DNA of 64,000 bases, taken from Pseudomonadota bacterium. GTDB lineage: Bacteria; Desulfobacterota; Desulfobulbia; Desulfobulbales; Desulfurivibrionaceae. Positions 6,854-16,585 of this stretch are shown one piece after another (position 1 is the first letter of the stretch; every line of letters starts with the position of its first letter). The notes below the pieces were generated by a model. The model was not told the origin of the DNA. It did not search any database and was given only the letters and a program-made list of their open reading frames with translations. Where the stretch lies: NCBI GenBank assembly GCA_018830485.1, contig JAHJRQ010000002.1, positions 135,799 to 199,798 of the forward strand. Reading direction: 5' to 3'. Position numbers and translations under genes: made by a program.

Positions 6854-8059
6854 TCATTCCCCTCCCTCGGGAATAGGAATATGGAGTTCTTTTTTGGCTA
6901 AGACCAGCGCCTTGTCCGCCTCTGTTTCCTCCGTGAGCAGCACTTCGACTCCGGCAGAGCCGAAAACATAGCCCGGTCCCTTGCCTTCCTGCGGCCTTTT
7001 TGCCACCAGAACATCGAGCCTGTTTTGCAGCAGCCATTGGGCCACCTTGATGCCCTTGCCTTTTTCTTCTTGGAGGAAGGGGTTTTGCAGGAGGTGCTCT
7101 TCCGTGATGGTGCCGTCGCGCAAGTACACGGTGATCAGCTTGAAGCAGGGCGCTTCGCCGAAATGCTCGGAAATGCTCAGTCTGTCGCCTCCCAGGGGAG
7201 TGCCGATGGTCATATAATCCCGGGTGTGGGGCTGGTAATGGATCAAAATGCGGTCGATGTTTGCGATTTCTTTTTTGATTTGGCCGGCAAGCTCCTGCGA
7301 CAGGGCGTGGCCTTTGCCCAGATCCCTGATATTGAAGGAGAGATCGAGTTCGACAAATTTATAGCGGCCGGCGTTTCTGGCCCAGATCTCATTGATCGCC
7401 GACACCCTTGGGTCGGCAAGGACAACTTCCCTGATCCGGTTAAGGGTCGGATAATCGAGGGAGGCATCGAGCAAAACCCGCACCGAATCAAGAAAGATGG
7501 CAAAGGCGCTTCGGGCGATGAACGCCACCACGATGAGAGCCGCATACCTGTCGATGGCAAAGCCGATGGCATCGCCGGCCAGGGCGCAGAGAATGACCAG
7601 GGAGGAGAGCATGTCGGTCCAGTTATGCCGTGCGTCGGCAATCAGGCTCGGTGAGCCGGTTTCCTCTCCTTTTTTCAGTTCGTAGCGCGAAAAGGCCCAG
7701 TTGATGAGGATGCTCAGGATGATGCCGAGAACAGCCAGGGGAATTGCTGTCAGTTGCGGTTGGGCTCCTCCGAAAACCTCACGGCAGATCTCATAACCGG
7801 CATAGAAGATAAGCAGGGAGGAGCTCAGGGCCACCAGATTTTCCAGCTTGTAGAGACCGTAGGGAAAAGCCGGGCTGGAGCGCTGGGAGATTTTGATGCC
7901 CAGCAAAATAATGACTGAGGAGACAATATCGGACAAGGAGTGAACGGCGTTCGCCTTGATGGCCAGGCTGCCGGTGGCTACGGCCAGACCTGTATTGATG
8001 GCCACCAGCAAAAGATTGGTCAGGATGGAGAGGACGGCGGTTTTTTCGGCGGTTTCCAT
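6854..8059 (-). CDS. CDF cation-efflux transporter fused to a NifX-type domain
   Basis: In this 401-residue protein, residues ~1-290 form a cation diffusion facilitator. It has about six membrane segments, HSLSDIVSS and DARHNWTDM metal-site motifs, and a C-terminal cytoplasmic fold (RVSAINEIWARNAG). The last ~110 residues (IGTPLGGDRLSISEHFGEAPCF onward) form a dinitrogenase iron-molybdenum cofactor (NifX/NafY-like) domain. The transporter probably exports Fe2+, Zn2+ or Mn2+; the specificity is unknown. The ATG at 8059-8057 is chosen because CGGAGG lies six bases upstream; 33 codons of open frame before it overlap a different gene remnant. It ends one base before the Mrp gene start. Confidence 0.87.
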   Translation of the reverse strand: METAEKTAVLSILTNLLLVAINTGLAVATGSLAIKANAVHSLSDIVSSVIILLGIKISQRSSPAFPYGLYKLENLVALSSSLLIFYAGYEICREVFGGAQPQLTAIPLAVLGIILSILINWAFSRYELKKGEETGSPSLIADARHNWTDMLSSLVILCALAGDAIGFAIDRYAALIVVAFIARSAFAIFLDSVRVLLDASLDYPTLNRIREVVLADPRVSAINEIWARNAGRYKFVELDLSFNIRDLGKGHALSQELAGQIKKEIANIDRILIHYQPHTRDYMTIGTPLGGDRLSISEHFGEAPCFKLITVYLRDGTITEEHLLQNPFLQEEKGKGIKVAQWLLQNRLDVLVAKRPQEGKGPGYVFGSAGVEVLLTEETEADKALVLAKKELHIPIPEGGE

Positions 8060-8201
8060 CTTCGACCTCCGGGCGGTAACGACGCCGGCATGTTGCATTG
8101 CTGCGATTGGGAATTTCTGCCAGAAAGTACGGTGCCCGGCCGAATCGGGGGTCGACACGGGCAGATAAATTTTTTCCAGTGGCAGTGATACACAGTTTCA
8201 T
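8060..8201 (-). pseudogene. NifX-type protein, N-terminal remnant
   Basis: A start ATG at 8201-8199 with an AGAAGGG ribosome site begins MKLCITATGKNLSARVDPRF followed by GRAPYFL. This is the typical opening of free-standing NifX/NafY-like (MTH1175-type) proteins, which bind metal-sulfur cofactors. The frame then runs into sequence that no longer resembles the family and overlaps the start of the transporter gene. About 27 recognisable residues survive of a normal ~110. It looks like a deletion product, or a short leader whose translation reaches the transporter start. Confidence 0.55.
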
Positions 8202-8269
8202 GGGTAACCCTTCTCATGGCGTGTTCAGATTGTGCGGCAGGAGATTTGCTGGAACGGTATTGACACGGC

Positions 8270-8302
8270 AAGCGAGGCACAGCGCAGAGCCGTGCCTCGC
8301 TT
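8270..8302. other. Perfect hairpin between peroxiredoxin and NifX remnant
   Basis: AAGCGAGGCAC (8270-8280) and GTGCCTCGCTT (8292-8302) form an 11-bp perfect stem with an 11-base loop. No U-tract follows on the minus strand, so it is not a standard terminator. It could limit read-through or stabilise the peroxiredoxin mRNA end. Confidence 0.45.
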
Positions 8303-8331
8303 CAAAAAACCGTAGCTGTGCTTCGGGTTGC

Positions 8332-9048
8332 CTATTTGTCAAAGGCCATCTTCGTGGTCCACTCTTCCCACACCTTGCCGACCAGATTGATGCCGGGTTT
8401 CAGGGTCTTTTTCCCCGGTTGCCAGCCGGAAGGAGTCGCTTCGCCGCCCTTGGTTTTCCGGACCAGTTGAAAGGCCTGGATCTGGCGGATGGTTTCGGAA
8501 ACATTGCGGCCCACCGCCGGGGTGAGCACCTCGTAGCCCTGGATTACCCCGTCCGGGTCGATGATAAAGCGGCCGCGCGTCTCAACCCCTGCATTTTCGT
8601 CATAGATGCCGTACACCTTTCCCACGCGGCCACCCGCATCGGAAAGCATGGGAAAGGGGATGCCGCCTTTGACCATCTTGGAAAGCTCGTCGTCGTTCCA
8701 CATTTTGTGGACGAACATGGAATCAATGCTCATGGCAAGCACATTGACGCCAAGTTTCTTGAACATGGGGTGTTTTTCCGCAACTGCGGAAAGTTCGGTA
8801 GCTCAGACAAAGGTGAAATCCCCCGGATAAAAACAGAGGAGCGTCCACTTGCCGAGATTTTCTGAAAGTTTCATGCTGATGAATTTGCCGTTATGGTAGC
8901 CCGGCGCTTCAAAATCCGGAGCCTTCTGTCCGACCATTACCATTCGCTTTTCCTCCACAATTTTTTCAGTTTGCTCTTTCGGACCAGCCTCTTCGCCAAC
9001 CGGTCCTCCTGTGGGGCGGGCACATCCGACGCTTAGTTCTTCACTCAT
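8332..9048 (-). CDS. Selenocysteine-containing peroxiredoxin (AhpC/TSA family)
   Basis: The reading frame is 238 residues if the in-frame TGA at 8805-8803 is read as selenocysteine. Residues before it end FYPGDFTFV and those after it read ATELSAVAEKHPMFKKLGV. The TGA therefore sits exactly where the peroxidatic cysteine of the FxxPxDFTFVCPTE motif belongs, at residue 82. A hairpin starts 10 bases after the TGA. The enzyme would reduce H2O2 or organic peroxides. The usual resolving cysteine in the C-terminal VCP motif is missing; the aligned stretch reads GEATPSGW. It would then work as a 1-Sec enzyme needing an external thiol. The start ATG (9048-9046) follows AAGGGAG. Confidence 0.86.
8775..8805 (-). 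promoter_or_regulatory. UGA codon and bacterial SECIS hairpin
   Basis: On the minus strand the TGA (8805-8803) is followed after 10 bases by TTTCCGC-AGTT-GCGGAAA (8792-8775), a perfect 7-bp stem with a four-base loop containing GU. The loop starts about 17 bases past the UGA. Bacterial SECIS elements sit within the coding region shortly after the UGA and carry a GU in the apical loop, so position and loop both fit. Confidence 0.72.
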
Positions 9049-9320
9049 GGGCAACTCCCTTGTAATGGTTGATGGGTCTTATTCTGCATGGGGTTTCCGT
9101 GCCAACAACCGCAGCGGAACAAGGAGATAATTATAGCTTATCAGAATAGGGGCAGTAACAGAACGTGCAAATTTTCTTTGCCAAGTTGGATGGGAGGGGG
9201 ACGCGAAGGGGGCGGAGAAGGGGGAAAGCATTGGTGACTAAGTGATTAATTGTAAAATTAAATATCAGCTTGGTACAGGCATTCTGCACGGCCCATTTTT
9301 CAAGACTTGTTCCTTCAATC

Positions 9321-9350
9321 TTGGAGAAGCTCTTTTTTATGTGTTATGCT
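9321..9350 (+). promoter_or_regulatory. Sigma-70-type promoter for the glycosyltransferase
   Basis: TTGGAG (9321-9326), an 18-base spacer and TATGCT (9345-9350) lie about 85 bases before the start codon. The rest of the 386-base gap between the divergent peroxiredoxin and glycosyltransferase genes shows no ORF and no clear structure. Confidence 0.45.
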
Positions 9351-9434
9351 GAAAAATAGCCATGGGGCAGGTATTGCCTTGCTGTCCGGAACAGAGCGCA
9401 ATCACTCGGCAGATCACGGAGAGCCACAACGGCC

Positions 9435-10235
9435 ATGCGAATCAGTTGCGTAATCCCCACCAGAAACCGGCCGGAGATGACCTGCCGGGCCATTGCCAGC
9501 GTGGCCGCTCAGGATACTCTGGTAAGCGAGATCATTGTCGTGGACGACGGCTCGACGGATCACACCGCTGCCCTGGTTGCCGCGCGGTTTCCCGGGGTGC
9601 GGCTGCTGCATCGTTCCGGCCTTGGGCCCGGTCTGGCGAGAAACGCCGGGGTTGCCGAGGCGCGCGGCGAGGTGGTCATGTTTCTTGATTCCGACGATGT
9701 CTGGCTGGAGGGTCATGTCGCACGCCTGGTGCGGACCATGGCCCGCGGCTTTCCGGTGGCCTATGGCGTGTCCAGGAACTGCGATCAGCTCGGCGGCGGG
9801 GAATTTTGCCTCCCCGAGCCGGGCATGGCCTTGGAAGGGCATTGCCTGGCCGCGTTGTCCCGCTGGTGTTTTCTGGTCCCCTCGGCAATGGCGGTGGAGA
9901 AGGGGGCCTGTATTGCGGTGGGCGGCTTCGGCCCCGGAGAGTTGGGCGAGGATTGGTCTTTTTTTATCCGGCTCGCCCAACGGTTCCCCTTTGGCTTTTG
10001 CGGGGAGGAACCCATCACCCTGCGGTATCTCCATCATGGCAGTCTGTGCAATGGTGCGAACAGCGAACGGCTGGAGACCCTGCTGGCCTCGGTCTCCCGT
10101 GCCCTGGCGGAAACCGGGGCTGCGGCCGAGAATCGTGTCCGGTTTCAGGCCCTGGCCGAGTGGACCCGGCAACAGGGGGATTGGCAGACTATTCAGCAGT
10201 GGTATATTTCCTTGAAACAGGAGGAGCTCATTTGA
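9435..10235 (+). CDS. Family 2 glycosyltransferase
   Basis: This 266-residue protein has a GT-A fold. MRISCVIPTRNRPEMTCRAI and IIVVDDGSTD form the nucleotide-sugar site, and VVMFLDSDDVWLEGH carries the DxD-type metal motif at about residue 80. No membrane segment is present, so it is a soluble or peripheral enzyme transferring a sugar to an unknown acceptor. The C-terminal ~90 residues are less conserved. Its stop overlaps the TTG start of folE2, so the two are translationally coupled, although no functional link is obvious. Confidence 0.88.
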   Translation: MRISCVIPTRNRPEMTCRAIASVAAQDTLVSEIIVVDDGSTDHTAALVAARFPGVRLLHRSGLGPGLARNAGVAEARGEVVMFLDSDDVWLEGHVARLVRTMARGFPVAYGVSRNCDQLGGGEFCLPEPGMALEGHCLAALSRWCFLVPSAMAVEKGACIAVGGFGPGELGEDWSFFIRLAQRFPFGFCGEEPITLRYLHHGSLCNGANSERLETLLASVSRALAETGAAAENRVRFQALAEWTRQQGDWQTIQQWYISLKQEELI

Positions 10236-11125
10236 AACCATCCATATCCCCCCAAGATCATGCGCGGGTGCTGGCGGAAGGGGTTGACATTCCCCAGCAG
10301 CGTCCCTCCTTTGGGCTGCCCCTGCCGGAGGTCGGCATCTGCGGGAAAACCGTCTGGGTCCGGCTGCCCGAAGGGCTGATTCCTTTTGCGGCCCGGCTGG
10401 AGGTGAACCTGGCCGCGGAGGTCCGCGGCATCCATATGTCTCGCATGGAGGAGGTGATTGCCGGTCTGTACGATCGGGAGTTTTCCGATCTCCGCGACTA
10501 CGGCGTGCAGCTCGGCAGGGAAATGATGGCGCGCCAGGGAGCGAATCGCGGCAGAGTGCGGCTTTCCGGGCAGTTGCCGCTCATCCGCACGGCCATGGTC
10601 AGCAACAGGCAGTCGGTGGATTCCATTGCGATCAGCCTTGACCTGAAGCTCGCCAAGCAGGGGGAGGAGCTGGAGAGCGTGGCCGTGTTCGGCGTGGGCG
10701 TGACCCACATCACCGCCTGCCCATGCACCCAGGCCTACAACCAGACCCTGTTTCGCAAGGAGGGGGATGCGTGCCCCCTGCCCACCCATTCGCAGCGCTC
10801 CCAGACCACCCTGTCCATGCAGTCTACAGGGTTTGCCCCGAGCATCCCCGAGTTGCTGGCCTGCCTGGAAGAGGCGTTGCATGTGACCCAGGATCTGCTA
10901 AAAAGAACCGACGAGGCGCAATTGGTCTACACCTCGCACAGCCAGCCGCAGTTTGCCGAGGACGCGGTGCGGGAGGTGGCCCGGCGGGCCGGGGAGCGGT
11001 TCGGCAAGGTGTTGCCGCCGGAAACCCTGGTGGTGATCGATTCGCTGAGTTTGGAGAGCATTCATATCCACGATGTCTGCTGCAGGCTGGAGACCAGTCT
11101 GGCTGAAATCGTCAGGCATCTGTAA
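10232..11125 (+). CDS. folE2: GTP cyclohydrolase FolE2
   Basis: This 297-residue protein of the FolE2/MptA (COG1469) type converts GTP to 7,8-dihydroneopterin triphosphate for folate synthesis. Diagnostic stretches are EVGICGKTVWVRLPEG, AAEVRGIHMSRM and ITACPCTQAYN, the last holding the metal-site cysteine. The end reads SLESIHIHDVCC. A TTG start at 10232 is chosen because GGAGGAG lies just upstream and the frame overlaps the previous stop by four bases. The open frame before that is only a shadow of the glycosyltransferase. The enzyme is the alternative to FolE and can use metals other than zinc. Confidence 0.92.
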   Translation: MKPSISPQDHARVLAEGVDIPQQRPSFGLPLPEVGICGKTVWVRLPEGLIPFAARLEVNLAAEVRGIHMSRMEEVIAGLYDREFSDLRDYGVQLGREMMARQGANRGRVRLSGQLPLIRTAMVSNRQSVDSIAISLDLKLAKQGEELESVAVFGVGVTHITACPCTQAYNQTLFRKEGDACPLPTHSQRSQTTLSMQSTGFAPSIPELLACLEEALHVTQDLLKRTDEAQLVYTSHSQPQFAEDAVREVARRAGERFGKVLPPETLVVIDSLSLESIHIHDVCCRLETSLAEIVRHL

Positions 11126-11133
11126 GGGGCTGA

Positions 11134-12609
11134 ATGGAAGCAGGATTAACCCAGGATTGGATGCAAACCTACCCCGAGGAGCTGCGCCGGGCCCTGGGCA
11201 GGGTTGCAAGCAGTTCCGGACAGCCCATGTATGTGGCGGGCGGGCCGGTGCGGGACTGGCTGCTGGGGGTGGCGGCCAGGGATCTTGATTTCACGGTGCC
11301 GAAGGGAGCCGTTGCTTGCGCCCGCGAGGTCGGCGGGCTGCTGGGCGGGACCTTTGTTTTGCTCGATGAGGGGGAAGACGTGGCCAGGGTTGTTTGGCAA
11401 GGCTTGACCCTTGATTTTTCGGGATTCAGAAATCACACCACCACCATTGAAGAGGACCTCGGCCAGCGGGATTTCACCATCAACGCCATGGCCGTTGCCC
11501 TTGCCCCCGGGACCGGCGCCCTTGCCGAACGTACGGTTATCGACCCTTGCGACGGCGCGGCCGACCTTGCCCAAAAGCGCATCCGGGTTCCGGCCGAGGC
11601 CAATCTGCTGGCCGATCCCCTGCGATTGTTGCGGGCTTACCGCTTTGCGGCGGCTTTGGGGTTTGCCATCGAACCCGAGACCGAGAGGGCCATTGCCGCC
11701 CATGCCGAGTTACTGGCCGATCCGGCCATGGAGCGGGTCGCCTATGAGCTTGGCCTGATCATGGCTTCGGATCGCGCCGGGCAGACGATCGGGCAGATGG
11801 GCAAAACAGGGATTCTTTGGGTTGCCTTTCCGGAACTTGTTGCCGGCCGCGGTCTTGTCCAGCCTGCCAGCCATCATCTTGATGTGTTCGAGCATTCGCT
11901 GGAGGCCTTGCGGTGTCTGGAGAAAATCCTGAAGGCGCCGGAGGGGTATTTCCCAGGGCAGGGCGGGTTGTTCGTCGGGGCAGCCCAGGGCAAACGAGGG
12001 GTGTTGCTGAAATGGGCCGCTCTGTTTCATGATCTGGGCAAACCGGAAACGCACAGGCTGGTGGAGGAAAAGATAACCTTTTACAGCCACGATCAGGCCG
12101 GCGCCGCAATTTTTGCCGGGATCGCCGAAAGGCTGCACTGGCCCAAGGATGACCGTGTTCGGGTGGCCCGGCTCATTGGTCTGCACATGTGGCCGTTTCA
12201 TCTCAGCAACGCCCGGTTGCGCACCGGGATCACGCGCAAGGCCTGCCTGCGGCTGGTCAAGGCGGTTGGCGATGATCTGGACGCTCTTTTCCTGCTGGCC
12301 ATGGCGGACAGCCTCGCCGGGCAGGGACCGGGCAAGCCGGAAGGGATGGAGCGCAATCTGGCCGCGCTCTGGCTCGAGGTGCGCGGGGTGTATGAGGAGT
12401 ATATCCGGCCGGTATTTGGCAGCCCGCCGCTGATCACCGGGCATGATCTCATTGCGGTTTTTGCCCTTGCCCCGGGCCCGCTATTTAAGGAGATCCTCGA
12501 CGGTCTGGAGATGGCGCAGGTGGAAGGACAGGTCACGGACCGCAAGCAGGCCATGGCCTGGGTGCGGATGTTTCTTGACGCCGCGGGATCAGCGGCGCCG
12601 GCCGTGTGA
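11134..12609 (+). CDS. cca: CCA-adding enzyme / poly(A) polymerase with HD domain
   Basis: The protein is 491 residues long. The class II nucleotidyltransferase head has MYVAGGPVRDWLLG, the metal-binding DLDFTV (~residue 50) and QRDFTINAMAV (~110), followed by a RNA-binding neck (ANLLADPLRLLRAYRFAA). A C-terminal HD phosphohydrolase domain starts near LKWAALFHDLGKPETHR (~290). It adds or repairs the CCA end of tRNA; the HD domain may remove 2',3'-cyclic phosphates. A poly(A) polymerase role cannot be excluded from sequence alone. It starts nine bases after folE2. Confidence 0.9.
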   Translation: MEAGLTQDWMQTYPEELRRALGRVASSSGQPMYVAGGPVRDWLLGVAARDLDFTVPKGAVACAREVGGLLGGTFVLLDEGEDVARVVWQGLTLDFSGFRNHTTTIEEDLGQRDFTINAMAVALAPGTGALAERTVIDPCDGAADLAQKRIRVPAEANLLADPLRLLRAYRFAAALGFAIEPETERAIAAHAELLADPAMERVAYELGLIMASDRAGQTIGQMGKTGILWVAFPELVAGRGLVQPASHHLDVFEHSLEALRCLEKILKAPEGYFPGQGGLFVGAAQGKRGVLLKWAALFHDLGKPETHRLVEEKITFYSHDQAGAAIFAGIAERLHWPKDDRVRVARLIGLHMWPFHLSNARLRTGITRKACLRLVKAVGDDLDALFLLAMADSLAGQGPGKPEGMERNLAALWLEVRGVYEEYIRPVFGSPPLITGHDLIAVFALAPGPLFKEILDGLEMAQVEGQVTDRKQAMAWVRMFLDAAGSAAPAV

Positions 12610-12677
12610 GCGGCTCAGGGGCGGGAGCGGGATGGTGAAAAAAACAAGGGGTATTCCATTACAGCCCGTAAATACAT

Positions 12678-12707
12678 TTGACTGTTTTTTCAGTGCCATT
12701 GTACTCT
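12678..12707 (+). promoter_or_regulatory. Promoter of glgP
   Basis: TTGACT (12678-12683), an 18-base spacer and TACTCT (12702-12707) lie about 80 bases before the chosen glgP start. Transcription from it would begin downstream of earlier possible start codons in the same frame, supporting the ATG at 12786. Confidence 0.5.
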
Positions 12708-12785
12708 GAAGAAAGCAAGCATCGAAGTGGAAGATGGGGGGATTCTATCAACTCAAGTCAACCGGACAGGACGCAGACCGCAACC

Positions 12786-15260
<2,475 letters not shown>

Positions 15261-15305
15261 GAGGATTGCCTTGTCCGGCAAGGCTCCGCGCTTCCCTGAA
15301 ATACA

Positions 15306-15334
15306 TTGACTTTTCGCCCTATTGTTGATAGCTA
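15306..15334 (+). promoter_or_regulatory. Promoter of the MetE-like gene
   Basis: TTGACT (15306-15311), a 17-base spacer and TAGCTA (15329-15334) lie directly in front of the gene. The -10 box overlaps the left arm of the long hairpin at 15326-15388. Upstream, AAATACATT appears just before the -35 box, as it also does at the glgP promoter. Confidence 0.45.
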
Positions 15335-15388
15335 ACAGGATGCTAAAAAAGCCGCATTTCGCTTTTTTGGCATCCTGTTTTGCTATCA
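15326..15388 (+). other. Long hairpin in the leader of the MetE-like gene
   Basis: Left arm 15326-15352 and right arm 15361-15388 pair over about 26 bases, as TGATAGC/GCTATCA, AACAGGATGC/GCATCCTGTT and AAAAAAGC/GCTTTTTT, around an 8-base loop. The inner GC-T6 part resembles a terminator, but the pairing continues well past the T-run. It could end glgP transcripts, act as an attenuator for the following gene, or be a small inserted repeat. Confidence 0.6.
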
Positions 15389-15442
15389 GGCGTACAGCAC
15401 GCGCCGTCGCCGTTTACACAGATCCCGATACTGGACAATGCC

Positions 15443-16525
15443 ATGAGCCAAGACAAGCCATCCTCCCGTTTCCAGGCCAACGGCCTGGCCACCCTCATCG
15501 GCAGCCTGCCGGTTGCGGATGCAGGGGAAGCGTTTTCCCTGATCTTTGCGCATACCCCCGACATTCCCCTGTGGCCGCAATTGCCGAGCAACCCCAAGGA
15601 AGGGATGCTCAGCCAGTTCAGCGAAGGGATGCCAGGCATTGTCGAAGAGGGGGAGCGCACCTATTTCGATATCCAGACCGAAACCTTTGCCGATGAGATG
15701 CTGGCCTATTTTGAGCAGTATCTTGCCGCCCTTGAAGAGCCGTCCCTTTTGCCGGACTCACCCTTTGCCGTGAGCCCGGACAGGGCCCAGGGGCTTTTTG
15801 CCCTCAAGGAGGCAGTGGCCGGCAAAACCGTGGCTGCGGTCAAGGGGCAGATGACCGGGCCGTTCACCCTGCTCACCGGGCTGCACGACCGGGAAGGTCG
15901 GGCTGCCTATTATGAGCCGACCATCCGGGAAATGGTGGTGAAGGGGCTTTCCCTCAAGGCCGCCTGGCAGGTGCAGGTTCTCGCCCAGTCGCAGGCCCCG
16001 GTTATTCTTTTTATTGATGAACCGGCCCTGGCCGGTCTTGGCTCCTCCGCCTTTCTCAGCGTTTCCCTGGATGAGCTCGGCCAGGAACTCAACGAGATCA
16101 TCGGTGCGGCCCAGGCAGCGGGCGGGCTGGTGGGTATCCATGTCTGCGCCAACACAGACTGGGAATTTCTCCTCTCCACCTCCCTTGATATTGTCAGCTT
16201 TGACGCCTACGGTTTTTTCGACAAGCTGGCCGCCTGCAAGGACGCGCTGTACGCCTTTTTGGAACGGGGCGGCATCATTGCCTGGGGGATCGTGCCCACC
16301 TCGGAGAAGGAATATATCCAGCGGGAAACGGCGGAGTCCTTGCTTGCCCGCTGGGAAGCGCAGGCCGCGCAGCTTGTGGGCGGAGCCTGGGATTATAAGT
16401 CCCTGCTTCAGCAGACCCTGATAACCCCAAGCTGCGGAACCGGCTCCCTGCCATTGACCCACGCCAAAAAGGTGCTGGCCTTGACCCGGGATCTTTCTAA
16501 ACTCTTGCGCGACAAGTATCTCTAG
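15443..16525 (+). CDS. MetE C-terminal-like (methionine synthase fold) protein
   Basis: At 360 residues it is far shorter than full MetE (~750) and matches only its catalytic barrel, related also to UroD/MtbA folds. Probable zinc ligands are the His and Cys of GIHVCANTDWEF (~residue 235) and the Cys of TPSCGTGSLPL (~330). LFIDEPALAGLGS gives a substrate-side motif. Such 'core-MetE' proteins in anaerobes are thought to transfer methyl groups to homocysteine from a corrinoid or other donor; the donor here is unknown. ATG 15443 is used; upstream codons lie in the hairpin leader. Confidence 0.78.
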   Translation: MSQDKPSSRFQANGLATLIGSLPVADAGEAFSLIFAHTPDIPLWPQLPSNPKEGMLSQFSEGMPGIVEEGERTYFDIQTETFADEMLAYFEQYLAALEEPSLLPDSPFAVSPDRAQGLFALKEAVAGKTVAAVKGQMTGPFTLLTGLHDREGRAAYYEPTIREMVVKGLSLKAAWQVQVLAQSQAPVILFIDEPALAGLGSSAFLSVSLDELGQELNEIIGAAQAAGGLVGIHVCANTDWEFLLSTSLDIVSFDAYGFFDKLAACKDALYAFLERGGIIAWGIVPTSEKEYIQRETAESLLARWEAQAAQLVGGAWDYKSLLQQTLITPSCGTGSLPLTHAKKVLALTRDLSKLLRDKYL

Positions 16526-16585
16526 ATGCAGACGCTGCCCGGCTATCTTTTATCCAACCACTATGAAAAGTTTGAGTATTGAGCA

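Noticed and set aside
8332..9054. Reading the peroxiredoxin as a pseudogene or two genes split by a stop
   Set aside because: The TGA is exactly at the catalytic Cys codon, both halves share one frame, and a SECIS-like hairpin follows.
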